Shown in pieces: positions 1-10,286 of a DNA stretch of 64,000 nt (its first letter is position 1; every line of letters starts with the position of its first letter). The translations under genes and the position numbers were made by a program. This DNA comes from Thiocapsa roseopersicina. GTDB taxonomy: Bacteria; Pseudomonadota; Gammaproteobacteria; Chromatiales; Chromatiaceae. The DNA is taken from positions 62,001 through 126,000 of the forward strand of contig NZ_FNNZ01000014.1 of the NCBI RefSeq assembly GCF_900106925.1, written 5' to 3'. Under the pieces are notes generated by a model that saw only the letters and a list, made by a program, of their open reading frames with translations, was not told the origin of the DNA and did no database searches.

Positions 1-372
1 AGCGAGCGCACCAATTAGGGTCGCAAAGATCCCGAACTGCGCCGCCGCGCCGAGGAGCAGTGTCGAGGGCCTGGCGATCAGGGCGCTGAAATCGGTCAAG
101 GCGCCGACGCCGAGGAAGATGAGCAGGGGGAAGACGCCGGTCTCGACTCCGACGTGATAGATCATCCCGATCATCCCCTCCGGTCCGGCCATGCCCGCGA
201 TCGGGATGTTCGAGAGGATCGCACCGAAGCCGATGGGCAGCAGCAGGAGCGGCTCGAAGCGTTTGGCGATCGCCAGGTAAATGAGACCGATCCCGACTAG
301 GAGCATGAGCAGCTCGCGCCAGGTGATGTTGGCGATGCCGGTGGACTGCCAGAGGGTGAGAAGGGCCTCCAT
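1..372 (-). CDS. oadB: Na+-pumping oxaloacetate decarboxylase beta subunit, N-terminal part
   Basis: Membrane subunit of the biotin-dependent decarboxylase, which couples decarboxylation of carboxybiotin to Na+ export. The 124 visible codons begin [18 protein letters not shown] and contain the conserved hydrophobic stretch [15 protein letters not shown] and the segment around [21 protein letters not shown], both typical of the OadB/MmdB/GcdB family. The gene is cut by the window start; the family is about 380-430 residues, so roughly two thirds is missing. It starts 5 bp after the oadA stop and is surely cotranscribed with it. The sequence does not separate oxaloacetate from methylmalonyl or glutaconyl pumps; the alpha subunit does. 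Confidence 0.92.
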   Translation of the reverse strand, partial: MEALLTLWQSTGIANITWRELLMLLVGIGLIYLAIAKRFEPLLLLPIGFGAILSNIPIAGMAGPEGMIGMIYHVGVETGVFPLLIFLGVGALTDFSALIARPSTLLLGAAAQFGIFATLIGALA

Positions 373-377
373 ACCGC

Positions 378-2159
378 TCAGCCCAGGGTCAGTAGCGTCT
401 GGCCGACTTGGAGGCTATCGCCTTCCTTGACCGACACGACAAGCACGGTGCCGCCTTCCGGGGAGCGGACCTCGGTCTCCATCTTCATCGCCTCGAGCAG
501 CATGATCAGGTCTCCGGAGGCGATGACCTGCCCCGGTTTGACCTTGACCGCCACCACGGTCCCGGCGAGCGGGGCCGGCACGCTCCGGCCGGCGACGGGG
601 GGCGGCAAAGCGACGCTCGGCACGCCGGCGACCTGCTGGACCGCGCCTTCCGGGGAGACCATGACATGGTAGCTATGGCCGTCGACCTCCACCCGATAGC
701 GCTCGGCGACGGCGGCGGCCGCAACCGGCGCAGTCTCGACGACGGCCGGGCTGACGGGATCTTTCCACGGCGGTGGCTCGAAGGCACTCGGATTCCCGCG
801 ATGTTCAAGGAACTTGAGCCCGACCTGAGGAAACAGAGCATAGGTCAGGACATCGTCCACGACATCCGAGGCAAGCGTGATGGAGCGCTCCTCGGCCAGG
901 CGCTGAAGCTCCCCCGTGAGCACATCGAGCTCAGGCGTGAGATTATCGGCCGGACGGCAGGTGATCGGCATCTCGCCTTCGGCCAAGACGCGCTGTTGGA
1001 GCTCGAGGTTCACCGGGGCCGGCGTGACACCGTACTCGCCTTTGAGGACGCCGGCGGTCTCGTTGGTGATGCTCTTGTAGCGCTCGCCCATCAGGACGTT
1101 GAGCACGGCCTGGCTTCCGACGATCTGGGATGTCGGCGTCACCAAGGGCAGGAAGCCCAGGTCCTCGCGCACGCGCGGGATCTCGGCAAGCACCTCGTCG
1201 AGCCGGTCGGTGGCCCCCTGCTCGCGCAGCTGGTTCTCCATGTTGGTGAGCATGCCGCCGGGAACCTGAGCGACCAGGATGCGCGAGTCCACACCCTTGA
1301 GCGCCCCTTCGAACTTGGCGTATTTCTTACGGACCTCGCGGAAATAGGCCGCGATCTCTTCGAGCAGGAAGAGGTTCAATCCGGTCGAGCGATCCGTGTC
1401 TTCCAGGATGGCGACCACCGACTCGGTCGGCGAATGGCCATAGGTCATGCTCATCGAGGAGATGGAGGTATCGACCATGTCGATCCCAGCCTCGGCCGCC
1501 TTCAGGATGGTGCCGGTGCTCATTCCGGTCGTCGCATGGCTCTGCATGGCAATCGGAACGCTGCAGTTCTCCTTCAAACGGGTCACCAGCGACTCGGCGA
1601 CATAGGGTTTGAGCAGACCCGCCATGTCCTTGATGCAAATCGAATGGCAGCCCATGTCTTCGAGTCGGCGACCCATGTCGACCCAGTATTCCAGATCGTG
1701 CACCGGACTGACCGTGTAGGACATGGTGCCTTGTGCATGCTTACCGGTGGCCAGGACGGCCTTGACCGAGGTGTCGAGGTTGCGCACGTCGTTCATCGCA
1801 TCGAAGATGCGAAACACATCGATCCCGCCGAGGGCCGCGCGCTCCACGAATGCCTCGACCAGGTCGTCGGCATAGTGCCGGTAGCCGAGCAGGTTTTGCC
1901 CTCTCAGCAGCATCTGCTGCGGCGTCTTGGGCATCGCGGCCTTGAGCAGGCGCAGGCGCTCCCAGGGGTCTTCACCGAGATACCGGATGCAGGCGTCGAA
2001 GGTCGCCCCGCCCCAGCTCTCGAGCGACCAGAAGCCGACTTCGTCGAGCTTCGGCGCGATGGGGAGCATGTCCTCGATGCGCAGGCGGGTCGCGAGCAGC
2101 GACTGGTGTGCGTCGCGCAGGACAACATCGGTGATCGCAAGTCGGTTGGATTGCTTCAT
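378..2159 (-). CDS. oadA: oxaloacetate decarboxylase alpha subunit (carboxyltransferase plus biotin carrier)
   Basis: Cytoplasmic subunit that moves the carboxyl group of oxaloacetate to biotin. At 593 aa it is the usual full length. Residues 1-300 form the carboxyltransferase barrel with the RDAHQS motif at 15-20 and the metal-site region MQSHATTG. A conserved PycB/OadA domain follows, then a low-complexity Ala/Val/Pro linker. The C-terminal biotinyl domain carries [10 protein letters not shown] with the biotin-acceptor Lys at about 559. It lies between oadG (183 bp upstream) and oadB (5 bp downstream). The biotin domain on the same chain as the transferase separates OadA from the split methylmalonyl-CoA system. 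A pyruvate carboxylase B subunit is the alternative, but oadG and oadB argue against it. Confidence 0.96.
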   Translation of the reverse strand: MKQSNRLAITDVVLRDAHQSLLATRLRIEDMLPIAPKLDEVGFWSLESWGGATFDACIRYLGEDPWERLRLLKAAMPKTPQQMLLRGQNLLGYRHYADDLVEAFVERAALGGIDVFRIFDAMNDVRNLDTSVKAVLATGKHAQGTMSYTVSPVHDLEYWVDMGRRLEDMGCHSICIKDMAGLLKPYVAESLVTRLKENCSVPIAMQSHATTGMSTGTILKAAEAGIDMVDTSISSMSMTYGHSPTESVVAILEDTDRSTGLNLFLLEEIAAYFREVRKKYAKFEGALKGVDSRILVAQVPGGMLTNMENQLREQGATDRLDEVLAEIPRVREDLGFLPLVTPTSQIVGSQAVLNVLMGERYKSITNETAGVLKGEYGVTPAPVNLELQQRVLAEGEMPITCRPADNLTPELDVLTGELQRLAEERSITLASDVVDDVLTYALFPQVGLKFLEHRGNPSAFEPPPWKDPVSPAVVETAPVAAAAVAERYRVEVDGHSYHVMVSPEGAVQQVAGVPSVALPPPVAGRSVPAPLAGTVVAVKVKPGQVIASGDLIMLLEAMKMETEVRSPEGGTVLVVSVKEGDSLQVGQTLLTLG

Positions 2160-2342
2160 GCGGGACTCGATCTCGGGTTTGGGTGATGCTCGGTCAGCGG
2201 AGCGTGCGCCGATCGCTGCCTCGGCTCGTTGCCGGCAAGACCGCGAGACACGTCGCGCTCGGACAGGCGGGCAACGGGTCGACGCGATACGGGAGGCGAG
2301 CGAAATGATGTGATTGCGGCAGGACTCGGCTCGATCGACACG

Positions 2343-2603
2343 TCAAGGGCGGTGGCGTCGACGATGCGCCTGGATCGCAGCGCCGATGACCGCGATCAAT
2401 CGCTTGTCATCCTGCGTGCGCGCAAGCGCATGACCGCCGGCCGTCGCCGCCGGGAGCGGCTCCTCGGGGGCCCAGCGGGCGACCGCCTTCGACATCAGGG
2501 TGAGGACCCCGACCAGCAGCACGAGAAAGGCATAGACGATGGTCATCCCGATGACCATCAGCCAAAGCCCCTCGATAACAAGCTCAGTTCCGACGGTATC
2601 CAT
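2343..2603 (-). CDS. oadG: oxaloacetate decarboxylase gamma subunit
   Basis: Small single-span subunit that holds the alpha and beta subunits together. The 86 aa product has one membrane helix near residues 12-37 (LWLMVIGMTIVYAFLVLLVG) and then a hydrophilic Ala/Arg-rich tail. This matches the OadG family (usually 80-90 aa), in which the C-terminal tail binds the alpha subunit and a metal. Recognition rests on size, topology, the helix sequence and position just before oadA. It begins 15 bp after the purA stop, so it may be read from the same transcript. Confidence 0.9.
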   Translation of the reverse strand: MDTVGTELVIEGLWLMVIGMTIVYAFLVLLVGVLTLMSKAVARWAPEEPLPAATAGGHALARTQDDKRLIAVIGAAIQAHRRRHRP

Positions 2604-2618
2604 TGTGTCGGCGCGGCA

Positions 2619-3920
<1,302 letters not shown>

Positions 3921-3924
3921 TCAT

Positions 3925-5109
3925 CTACTCCGCGAGGATATCGTCTAGTTCCCAACGCCCGTCACGTTCGACCAGCACCTGCCGGCAGCCCGGATCGCGC
4001 AGATCCTGCTCGAGCCCGGGGAGCGCATGGATCACGCGCCGTCCCGAGGCACGGAGCCGATCGACGGCCTCCTGCAACGCCGGCGCGCTCGACCAGGGCG
4101 CGTAGATCGCCGCGTCGCTCGTATCGGACCTTCGCCCGTGGCGCAGCAGCTCTTTCAAATCCGTACTGAATCCGACCGCGGGACGTGCGCGACCGAAAAC
4201 CCGCCCGATGTCGTCGTAACGGCCGCCGCGCGCGATCTCCAGCCCCCAGCCGGGAACAAAGGCGGCAAAAACCGCCCCCGTCTTATACCGGTAACCGCGC
4301 AGCTCCGCCAGATCGTAATGGATGGAAACGTCCGGGAGCCAGCGACCGAGCTCGTCGGCGAGTCGGCGAAGGTAGTCGACCGCCTCGCGTACCGGGCGGT
4401 CGGCCTCGCGCAGCAGCGCCTCGGCACGCGCGAGTGCATCGGCCCCGTTGAGCTCCGCCAAGGCGGACAACATTCGCGCCGGTGCGCCGCCGAGGCCGAG
4501 CTCCGCGATCAGTGCCTCGATCTCCGGCACGGCCTTGCGCTGCAGTGCATCGAACAGTGCATGCTCGCCGGCCGGCGACAATCCGGCTTGCCGGGCCAGC
4601 CCTCGGTAGATGCCGACGTGCCCCAGATCCAGATAGCTCTCCCGAATCCCGGCTGCACGCAAGGTCAGCATAATTAGCCGCAGGATCTCGGTATCGCTCT
4701 CGATCCCGGAGTGTCCGTAGATCTCGGCGCCGATCTGCAACGGACTGCGCGTACCGGCGAATCCGTCGCTGCGGGTATGCAGAACGGTCCCGAGATAGCA
4801 CAGCCGCGTCGGAGCGTCCCGTCTGAGATGGTGCGCATCGATCCGGGCGACCTGCGGGGTCATATCGGCACGCACGCCGAGCAGGCGTCCGCTGAGCTGG
4901 TCGGTCAGCTTGAAGGTCTGAAGGTCGAGATCTTGACCGGTTCCGGTCAGGAGGGATTCCAGATAGTCGATGAAGGGCGGGATGACGAGCTCGTAGCCCC
5001 AGCTCGCGTAGAGATCCAACAGCTCGCGCCGCAGCGTCTCCATGACCCGCGCCTGAGCAGGCAGCACCTCGTCGATCCCGGCCGGCAGCAGCCAGCGTTC
5101 CTCGTTCAT
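3925..5109 (-). CDS. hisZ: ATP phosphoribosyltransferase regulatory subunit
   Basis: HisZ is a catalytically inactive paralogue of histidyl-tRNA synthetase. It binds the short form of HisG to make an active, histidine-regulated ATP phosphoribosyltransferase (first step of histidine synthesis). The 394 aa product has the class II synthetase-like core: WLLPAGIDEVLPAQA at the N terminus, then LRADMTPQVARIDA-like motif 2 and the RGGRYDDIGRVFGRARPAVGF segment. The anticodon-binding domain of HisS is missing and the end is shorter, which favours HisZ. The location between yjeT and purA is typical. A short-form hisG is expected elsewhere in the genome. Confidence 0.95.
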   Translation of the reverse strand: MNEERWLLPAGIDEVLPAQARVMETLRRELLDLYASWGYELVIPPFIDYLESLLTGTGQDLDLQTFKLTDQLSGRLLGVRADMTPQVARIDAHHLRRDAPTRLCYLGTVLHTRSDGFAGTRSPLQIGAEIYGHSGIESDTEILRLIMLTLRAAGIRESYLDLGHVGIYRGLARQAGLSPAGEHALFDALQRKAVPEIEALIAELGLGGAPARMLSALAELNGADALARAEALLREADRPVREAVDYLRRLADELGRWLPDVSIHYDLAELRGYRYKTGAVFAAFVPGWGLEIARGGRYDDIGRVFGRARPAVGFSTDLKELLRHGRRSDTSDAAIYAPWSSAPALQEAVDRLRASGRRVIHALPGLEQDLRDPGCRQVLVERDGRWELDDILAE

Positions 5110-5164
5110 GCGTTCAGTAGCCCCGGTTATTCAGTCGCGATCGACGCGCCTCGGTCGAGAGGCA

Positions 5165-5353
5165 TCAGTTGACCAGATACAGCAGGCCGACGCCGGACAG
5201 CATGCTGAGCAGGCCGGCGATCCGCAGTGCGCGTTTGTCCTCGGCGGCGATCAGCAGGAGAGCACGTCGAAACCCGTCCGGACTCAGAAAAGGCCAAATG
5301 CCTTCGATGACCAGCACAAGCGCAACCGCGACCAAGACATCTTGCAGCAACAC
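5165..5353 (-). CDS. yjeT: YjeT family (DUF2065) small membrane protein
   Basis: Short inner-membrane protein of unknown function that follows hflC in many gammaproteobacteria. The frame is open to an ATG at 5404, but the GTG at 5353 gives a 62 aa product starting MLLQDVLVAVALVLVIEG. This aligns with the family's usual first helix, and GGAG lies 4 bases upstream, so this start is preferred. Two hydrophobic helices flank a short basic loop (DKRALR). It is separated from hflC by a hairpin terminator and sits 55 bp before hisZ, so it may head the hisZ-purA-oad transcript. Confidence 0.85.
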   Translation of the reverse strand: MLLQDVLVAVALVLVIEGIWPFLSPDGFRRALLLIAAEDKRALRIAGLLSMLSGVGLLYLVN

Positions 5354-5516
5354 GTAACTCCGAAACACCCGATTCGGATCCGAGTGGGCCCCGGACGTGC
5401 GCATCGGTCAAAGGCGGGCATCTTTTCAGACGACGGCGCATTTGTCCAACGCTTGTCGGATGCCTGCGCTCCTATCGACGTCGTGCGAGTACGTACGAAC
5501 CTTTGCGGGCGGCAAC

Positions 5517-5546
5517 ACGAAAACGCCTCGGAAATCCGAGGCGTTT
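5517..5546 (-). terminator. rho-independent terminator after hflC
   Basis: A perfect 11-bp stem, AAACGCCTCGG (5521-5531) with CCGAGGCGTTT (5536-5546), closes an AAAT loop. Read on the minus strand it ends in a short T run (GCGTTTTCG). It lies about 40 bp beyond the hflC stop and before yjeT, and so probably ends the hflK-hflC transcript. The tails are short on both sides, so it could also act weakly in the other direction. Confidence 0.75.
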
Positions 5547-5585
5547 GGTTAAGCCGAGGCTTCGGTCAGACCCGAGAGCCCGGGA

Positions 5586-6455
5586 TCATTGCCCGGCCGG
5601 ATCGCGGAAGAATCGGAAGAAATCCGAGTCCGGCTCCAAAACCATCACGTCACGCTCCTGCCCGAGCGACGATCGATACGCGCTCAAACTGCGGAAGAAG
5701 GCATAGAATTCGCGATCCTGGTTGAAGGCGTTGGCGAAGATCTGCGACGCCCGCGCGTCGCCCTCGCCTCGCGTCTCTTCGGACTCGCGAAACGCCTCGG
5801 CGACGATCACGGTCCGCTGACGATCCGCATCGGCTCGGATCCGCTCGGCAGCCTCGCCACCCTGTGCCCGAAGATCCCTGGCGACCCGCTCACGCTCGGC
5901 ACGCATCCGCGAGTAGACGGATTCGCTGACCTCGGGCGGCAGGTCGATCTGCTTCACACGTACGTCGACGACCTCGATTCCGAGATCCTGAGCGTTCTCG
6001 TTCACCTCTTTGGTCAACAAGGCCATCAGAGCGAGGCGATCGTCCGAGACGACCTCCTGGATCGTGCGCTTGCCGAACTCGTTGCGCAGGCTCGTGTTGA
6101 CCCGTTCCGACAGCAGCCGGGAGGTCCGCGCAATGTTGCCCCCCGTCGAACGGAAAAACTGCGCCGCGTTGGAGATGCGCCACTTGGTGTAGGAGTCGAC
6201 GATCACATCCTTCTTCTCGATCGTCAGGAAGCGTTCCGGTCGCGAATCCAACGTCTGGACTCGCCGATCGAATACCTTGATGTTATTGAGCACCGGCACC
6301 TTGAAATGAAGGCCGGGCAGGTAGTCGTCGCCGACGATTTGACCGAGTCGCAGCTTGATTGCCACCTCGTACTGCTGCACGACGAAGGTGAAGGCGTAGA
6401 TCGCGATCACGAGACCGGCCAAGCCCAGCGGCAGGAAGGTTTTCAGCTTATTCAT
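5586..6455 (-). CDS. hflC: HflC, SPFH-domain subunit of the FtsH modulator
   Basis: With HflK it forms a large periplasmic-side cage around the FtsH protease and limits degradation of membrane proteins. The 289 aa product has one N-terminal membrane anchor (LPLGLAGLVIAIYAFTFVV, residues 10-28). The SPFH/band 7 domain follows (residues about 20-190), then a helical charged region with RAEREREARDLRAQG-like sequence. Length is normal. Its ATG shares one base with the hflK stop (TAATG at 6453-6457), so translation is coupled. A terminator follows. Confidence 0.97.
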   Translation of the reverse strand: MNKLKTFLPLGLAGLVIAIYAFTFVVQQYEVAIKLRLGQIVGDDYLPGLHFKVPVLNNIKVFDRRVQTLDSRPERFLTIEKKDVIVDSYTKWRISNAAQFFRSTGGNIARTSRLLSERVNTSLRNEFGKRTIQEVVSDDRLALMALLTKEVNENAQDLGIEVVDVRVKQIDLPPEVSESVYSRMRAERERVARDLRAQGGEAAERIRADADRQRTVIVAEAFRESEETRGEGDARASQIFANAFNQDREFYAFFRSLSAYRSSLGQERDVMVLEPDSDFFRFFRDPAGQ

Positions 6456-7612
6456 TACCGCACCCTCCGATCACGATCGACCGAGCGCTGAGGACGATCG
6501 GTTGCCTCCGATGCGACGGCGGGGGCCGACGGTTCGGGCTTTACGAGGGCTGACGTGTCCGGCCGCTGCTTGATCAGTTGGTCGATCGGGAGGTAGAGGA
6601 GACTGTCGCCGCCGTCTTCCACATCGATGATGACCTTGTTGCTATCACCCAAGACCTGCTCCATCGTTTCCAAGTAAAGGCGCTGTCGCGTGACCTCCGG
6701 GGCCATCAGGTACTCGGTCAGGATCGCCGTGAAGCGCGCCGTCTCACCTTCGGATCGGGCGATGACCTGATCGCGGTAGGCGCGAGCATCGGCGATGATC
6801 CGGGCGGCCTCGCCGCGTGCCTGCGGAAGCACCTCGTTGGAGTAGGCCTCGGCCTGGTTCTCCAGCCGTTCCTTGTCTTCGCGGGCCTTGATGGCATCGT
6901 CGAAGGCGGCCTTGACCTGCTCCGGCGGTTTCGCCGGCTGCATGTTCACGGACGTGACCAAAAGGCCGGTTTGATACTGATCCATCAGGGCCTGAATTCG
7001 CTCCTGGATGGTGACGGCAACCGCGCCGCGGCCTTCCGTCATGACGAAGTCGAGCTTGCTCCCGCCGACGGTGACGCGCACGACCGTCACGGTGGCGTCG
7101 CGCAAGGTCTGATCCGGGTCGGCAACCTGGAACAGGTAGTCCCCCGCGTCCTGGATGCGTGATTGAACGGTCAGCTCGACATCGACGATATTCTCGTCCT
7201 GCGTCAGCATGGAGGCGGAGTGGCTGAAGGTGGAAATCTCGTCGACGTTGACCTTGACGACCGACTCGAATGGCCAGGGAACATGCCAGTGCGGACCCGG
7301 GCCGGTGGTGTCGACATAGGCGCCGAAGCGCGTTACGACGCCTCGTTCGGCGGGTTCGACGATATAGATACCGGTCGCAAGCCAGATGACCAGCAGGATG
7401 CCGACGATGATTCCGATGGCTCGCGAGCTGAAATCCCCGCCCGGCAGATTAAACCCGCCGCCACCGCCGGAGGGCTTGTTGCCTCCGAACAGCCCGCCGA
7501 GTCGCTCCTGGAGCTTTCGCACGACCTCGTCGAGGTCGGGAGGACCTTGCTCGCCGCCGCCCTTGCCGCTCCAAGGGTCTTTGTTACCGCCACCTGGCTC
7601 GTTCCAGGCCAT
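6455..7612 (-). CDS. hflK: HflK, SPFH-domain subunit of the FtsH modulator
   Basis: Partner of HflC in the FtsH-regulating complex. The frame continues 20 codons further upstream, but the ATG at 7612 gives the classic start MAWNEPGGGNKDPW, so 385 aa is chosen. A Gly/Pro-rich cytoplasmic tail (residues 1-60) precedes one membrane helix (IGIIVGILLVIWLATGIYIV). Then come the SPFH domain and a helical region with Ala/Glu/Arg-rich repeats (QARGEAARIIADARAYRDQV). It overlaps hflC by one base. Upstream, a 479-bp gap separates it from hflX; this holds a 193-bp repeat, so hflKC may have its own promoter there. Confidence 0.97.
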   Translation of the reverse strand: MAWNEPGGGNKDPWSGKGGGEQGPPDLDEVVRKLQERLGGLFGGNKPSGGGGGFNLPGGDFSSRAIGIIVGILLVIWLATGIYIVEPAERGVVTRFGAYVDTTGPGPHWHVPWPFESVVKVNVDEISTFSHSASMLTQDENIVDVELTVQSRIQDAGDYLFQVADPDQTLRDATVTVVRVTVGGSKLDFVMTEGRGAVAVTIQERIQALMDQYQTGLLVTSVNMQPAKPPEQVKAAFDDAIKAREDKERLENQAEAYSNEVLPQARGEAARIIADARAYRDQVIARSEGETARFTAILTEYLMAPEVTRQRLYLETMEQVLGDSNKVIIDVEDGGDSLLYLPIDQLIKQRPDTSALVKPEPSAPAVASEATDRPQRSVDRDRRVR

Positions 7613-7791
7613 AGCTTCTCCGTCTGTCGAATTCGACTGTTGATGTTGGGTTGAGAGGCGCTCCCGCACCAAGTGTGCGGGTTGCGAGGAAGGCGCGCAC
7701 GCTGGTCGTTACGCGGTCCGGACGCTTAAGCCCTCGGATGACCTCTCCAGAGTGCCGACGAAGCGCGACGATATCAAGCAAAGATGCGACC

Positions 7792-7981
7792 TAAACCGCG
7801 CCCGGTGCGGTATGCGTCATGTTTTGGAGTGGCTTGGCCGCGCCAGCTCCGACGACTGTCGGAGCTGGCGCGGTTTAAGGTATTAATAATTAAACTTTAA
7901 GCCGCGCCCTACCGAGATCGAGGACATCTCCAAAGCCAAACGCAACATGACAACGACGCATGTCGCTCAAGACGCGGTTTA
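7792..7981. repeat. 193-bp family element, copy A
   Basis: Two arms, 7792-7877 and about 7898-7981, each bounded by TAAACCGCG- and CGCGGTTTA-like ends, flank an AT-rich spacer (TATTAATAATTAAA). The left arm holds a near-perfect inner hairpin (CCAGCTCCGAC/GTCGGAGCTGG). It lies in the 479-bp gap between hflX and hflK, inside an otherwise conserved operon; nothing else is recognisable in that gap. It is very close in sequence and orientation to copies B and D. Confidence 0.9.
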
Positions 7982-8091
7982 TGTCGATCGGCACGATTCA
8001 TGATTTTAGGTGAACGAGACGGCCGAGGGCAAACGGCGCACGGCGGTCGGGCGGGTCGAAACGAACGCCGCTGGGGTCACCGATTCCTCCG

Positions 8092-9378
8092 TCAAACACC
8101 CTCTTTGTCCTCAGAGAACCGCGTATTCCTGGCCGCAAGACGCTCCCGATCCGGTCGCCCGATGATGAGATCCATCGACCACCCCCCCGCAGGTTTAGGC
8201 ACGTCCGAGATGATCTGTGCATGCTCGAACAACCAAGCACGCAGGCGCCCTTCATCCGGCTCGAGATCCAGCGAGCAGCGAATCCGATCGCGTCCCAGCC
8301 ACTCGGAGATCGCCTGCAAGAGCAGATCGACCCCCGCACCCGTCTGCGCGGACATCCAGACACGGCTCGGCAGTCCGGCCGGATCCCGCTCGATGCGCGG
8401 CGACTCGTCGGGGAGCAGATCGATCTTGTTGTAGACCTCCAGACGCGGGATCTCGTCGCTGCCGATCTCGGCGAGCACCTGCTCCACGTCGGCCGCGAGA
8501 CGCGCCCGATGCGGCGCCGAGGCCTCCACGACGTGAAGCAGCAGCGCGGCGCTGCGCGTCTCTTCGAGGGTCGAGCGGAACGCCGCCACCAACTCATGCG
8601 GAAGCCGACCGACGAAGCCGACGGTATCGGCCACGAGCACCCGTCCGCCGTCCGGAAGTGTCAACCGGCGCAAGGTCGGATCCAAGGTCGCGAAGAGCTG
8701 ATCGGCCTGAAAGACGCCGGCTTCGGTCAAGCGGTTGAAGAGTGTGGACTTGCCCGCGTTGGTGTAACCCACGAGCGAGAGCACCGGCAGCTCGGCCTTG
8801 TCGCGCGCCTTGCGCCCTTGGGCTCGCTGCACCTGGATACGGTCCAGGCGCCGATCGAGCACGGTCATCCGTTTGGAGAGCAGCCGGCGGTCGGTCTCGA
8901 GCTGGGTCTCGCCGGGTCCGCGCAGACCGATACCGCCCTTCTGGCGCTCCAAGTGGGTCCATCCGCGCACCAGCCGGGTCGACATGTGCTTGAGCTGCGC
9001 AAGCTCGACCTGCAGCTTGCCTTCGAAGGAGCGCGCACGCTGCGCGAAGATGTCGAGAATCAGGCCGGAGCGATCCACGACGCGGCATTTGACAAGGCGC
9101 TCGAGATTGCGCTCCTGGCCGGGCGAGAGCGGATGGTTGAAGATCACCAGCTCCGCTCCCGTGCCCGCGACCAGCGCGATCAGCTCGTCGCACTTGCCGG
9201 TTCCGATGAAGAGTTTCGGATCGGGCGACGAGCGCGAGCCCCCCAGGGTGCCGACGACCTCCGCGCCCGCGGCAACCGCCAGGCGCCGAAACTCCTCGCG
9301 CTCGTCGGGCTCCGCGGTCGAGCCGATGTCCAGGTGCACCAAAACAGCGCGCTCGCCGGCGCTCGGGCGCTCAAACAC
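8092..9378 (-). CDS. hflX: ribosome-associated GTPase HflX
   Basis: Ribosome-splitting GTPase linked to stress recovery. The 428 aa product has the N-terminal HflX domain (GTGKCDELIALVAGTGAELV), a helical linker with LVRGWTHLERQKGGIGLRG, and a GTPase domain. The latter has G1 GYTNAGKSTLFN, G3 DTVGFVGRLP and G4 NKID. The conserved GPGETQLETDRR sequence before the G domain is diagnostic. The gene follows hfq by 59 bp, as in E. coli. No truncation is visible. Confidence 0.97.
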   Translation of the reverse strand: MFERPSAGERAVLVHLDIGSTAEPDEREEFRRLAVAAGAEVVGTLGGSRSSPDPKLFIGTGKCDELIALVAGTGAELVIFNHPLSPGQERNLERLVKCRVVDRSGLILDIFAQRARSFEGKLQVELAQLKHMSTRLVRGWTHLERQKGGIGLRGPGETQLETDRRLLSKRMTVLDRRLDRIQVQRAQGRKARDKAELPVLSLVGYTNAGKSTLFNRLTEAGVFQADQLFATLDPTLRRLTLPDGGRVLVADTVGFVGRLPHELVAAFRSTLEETRSAALLLHVVEASAPHRARLAADVEQVLAEIGSDEIPRLEVYNKIDLLPDESPRIERDPAGLPSRVWMSAQTGAGVDLLLQAISEWLGRDRIRCSLDLEPDEGRLRAWLFEHAQIISDVPKPAGGWSMDLIIGRPDRERLAARNTRFSEDKEGV

Positions 9379-9437
9379 GGCAACCTCCTTCGCGGCGACG
9401 ACGATCCGCGCGCGGACCGATTACGGCTGCCTCCCGA

Positions 9438-9689
9438 TCATGTGTTGCCCGGCTCCGGCAGCGCACCTTCCGCCGGTGGGAGCTTGACGTTTCTCGCGGG
9501 CACGACGGTCGATATCGCATGCTTGTAAATCATCTGGCTGACGTTGTTTTTCAACAACACGACGAACTGATCGAAGGATTCGATCTGGCCCTGCAATTTA
9601 ATCCCGTTGACCAAAAAGATGGACACGGGGACGCGTTCCTTCCTCAGGGCGTTCAGAAAAGGGTCTTGGAGGCTTTGGCCTTTAGACAT
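9438..9689 (-). CDS. hfq: RNA chaperone Hfq
   Basis: Hexameric Sm-like protein that pairs small RNAs with mRNAs. The ATG at 9689 gives [20 protein letters not shown], which matches the family start; an upstream in-frame ATG at 9719 would add ten unrelated residues. At 83 aa it is short, with only a brief Pro/Glu tail. Key residues are present: Q8, D9, the basic rim R16 K17 R19, and Y55 K56 H57 in the Sm2 motif. It sits between miaA and hflX, the conserved order, but 597 bp separate it from miaA. Confidence 0.98.
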   Translation of the reverse strand: MSKGQSLQDPFLNALRKERVPVSIFLVNGIKLQGQIESFDQFVVLLKNNVSQMIYKHAISTVVPARNVKLPPAEGALPEPGNT

Positions 9690-9825
9690 GGAGTGACTCC
9701 TTATTGTTGTGGTCGGCAAGTGTTGCCCGGCAAAAAGGTCTGGCTATGATCGCTGCCAATCAAGCCGGGGTGGAGCAGGCGGGACAGCAGCCGGGACAGG
9801 CATACCCGCCGAAAAAAGCCTCGTT

Positions 9826-10018
9826 TAAACCGCGCCCGGTGCGGCATGCGTCATGTGCTGGACTGCTTTGGCCACGCCAGCTCCGACGATTGTTGGAGTT
9901 GGCGCGGTTTAAAGTATTCAAAAATATCAAATTCTAAACCGCGCCTCACCGGGATCGAGGATGTCTCCGATGCCAAACGCACAATGAAAACGACGCATGT
10001 CGCTCTGGACGCGGTTTA
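9826..10018. repeat. 193-bp family element, copy B
   Basis: Same orientation and arm types as copies A and D: TAAACCGCGCCCGGTGCGG at the left edge, an inner GCCAGCTCCGAC/GTTGGAGTTGGC hairpin with two mismatches, an AT-rich spacer (TATTCAAAAATATCAAATTC), and a right arm ending GACGCGGTTTA. Exactly 193 bp. It lies between hfq and miaA. It does not touch either coding region. Confidence 0.9.
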
Positions 10019-10286
10019 GTGTCGTCGAAACGCTGCACTTTCACCATACCGCCGCGCATCGCCCCGATCCTTGCCGGAGCAACACGGCCAATCGGCGCGG
10101 TCTCAGCATGACGCGGACGTCTCTGAAAGCAAGGTCCAGCAAATAGAGTGCCACGCATCGGACACCAACGCCAGATAGCCCCCAAACAGCCCCGCGATCA
10201 GACCGACTGGATGGAGACACCGGAACGCGCTGCGCGTTCAATACATTCAATGGGTTCGCACCGAGAAGACGTATCCGGGCTGCGTC
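10019..10286. other. intergenic remainder between miaA and hfq
   Basis: With copy B and bases 9690-9825, this makes a 597-bp gap between hfq and miaA, which are usually close neighbours. I see no convincing start codon, ribosome site or conserved protein in it. One minus-strand frame reads as a short hydrophobic stretch (LIAGLFGGYLALVSDAW) but has no start codon and ends quickly. The hfq promoter is probably in the gap, but I could not place it. Confidence 0.5.

Noticed and set aside
408-2186. 592-codon open frame on the plus strand opposite oadA
   Set aside because: It is an antisense shadow of a GC-rich gene: His/Arg/Asp-rich composition, no family similarity, and oadA is certain.
10110-10215. 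Short hydrophobic stretch on the minus strand in the miaA-hfq gap
   Set aside because: It resembles a membrane helix but has no start codon, begins after a stop and ends after about 44 codons.
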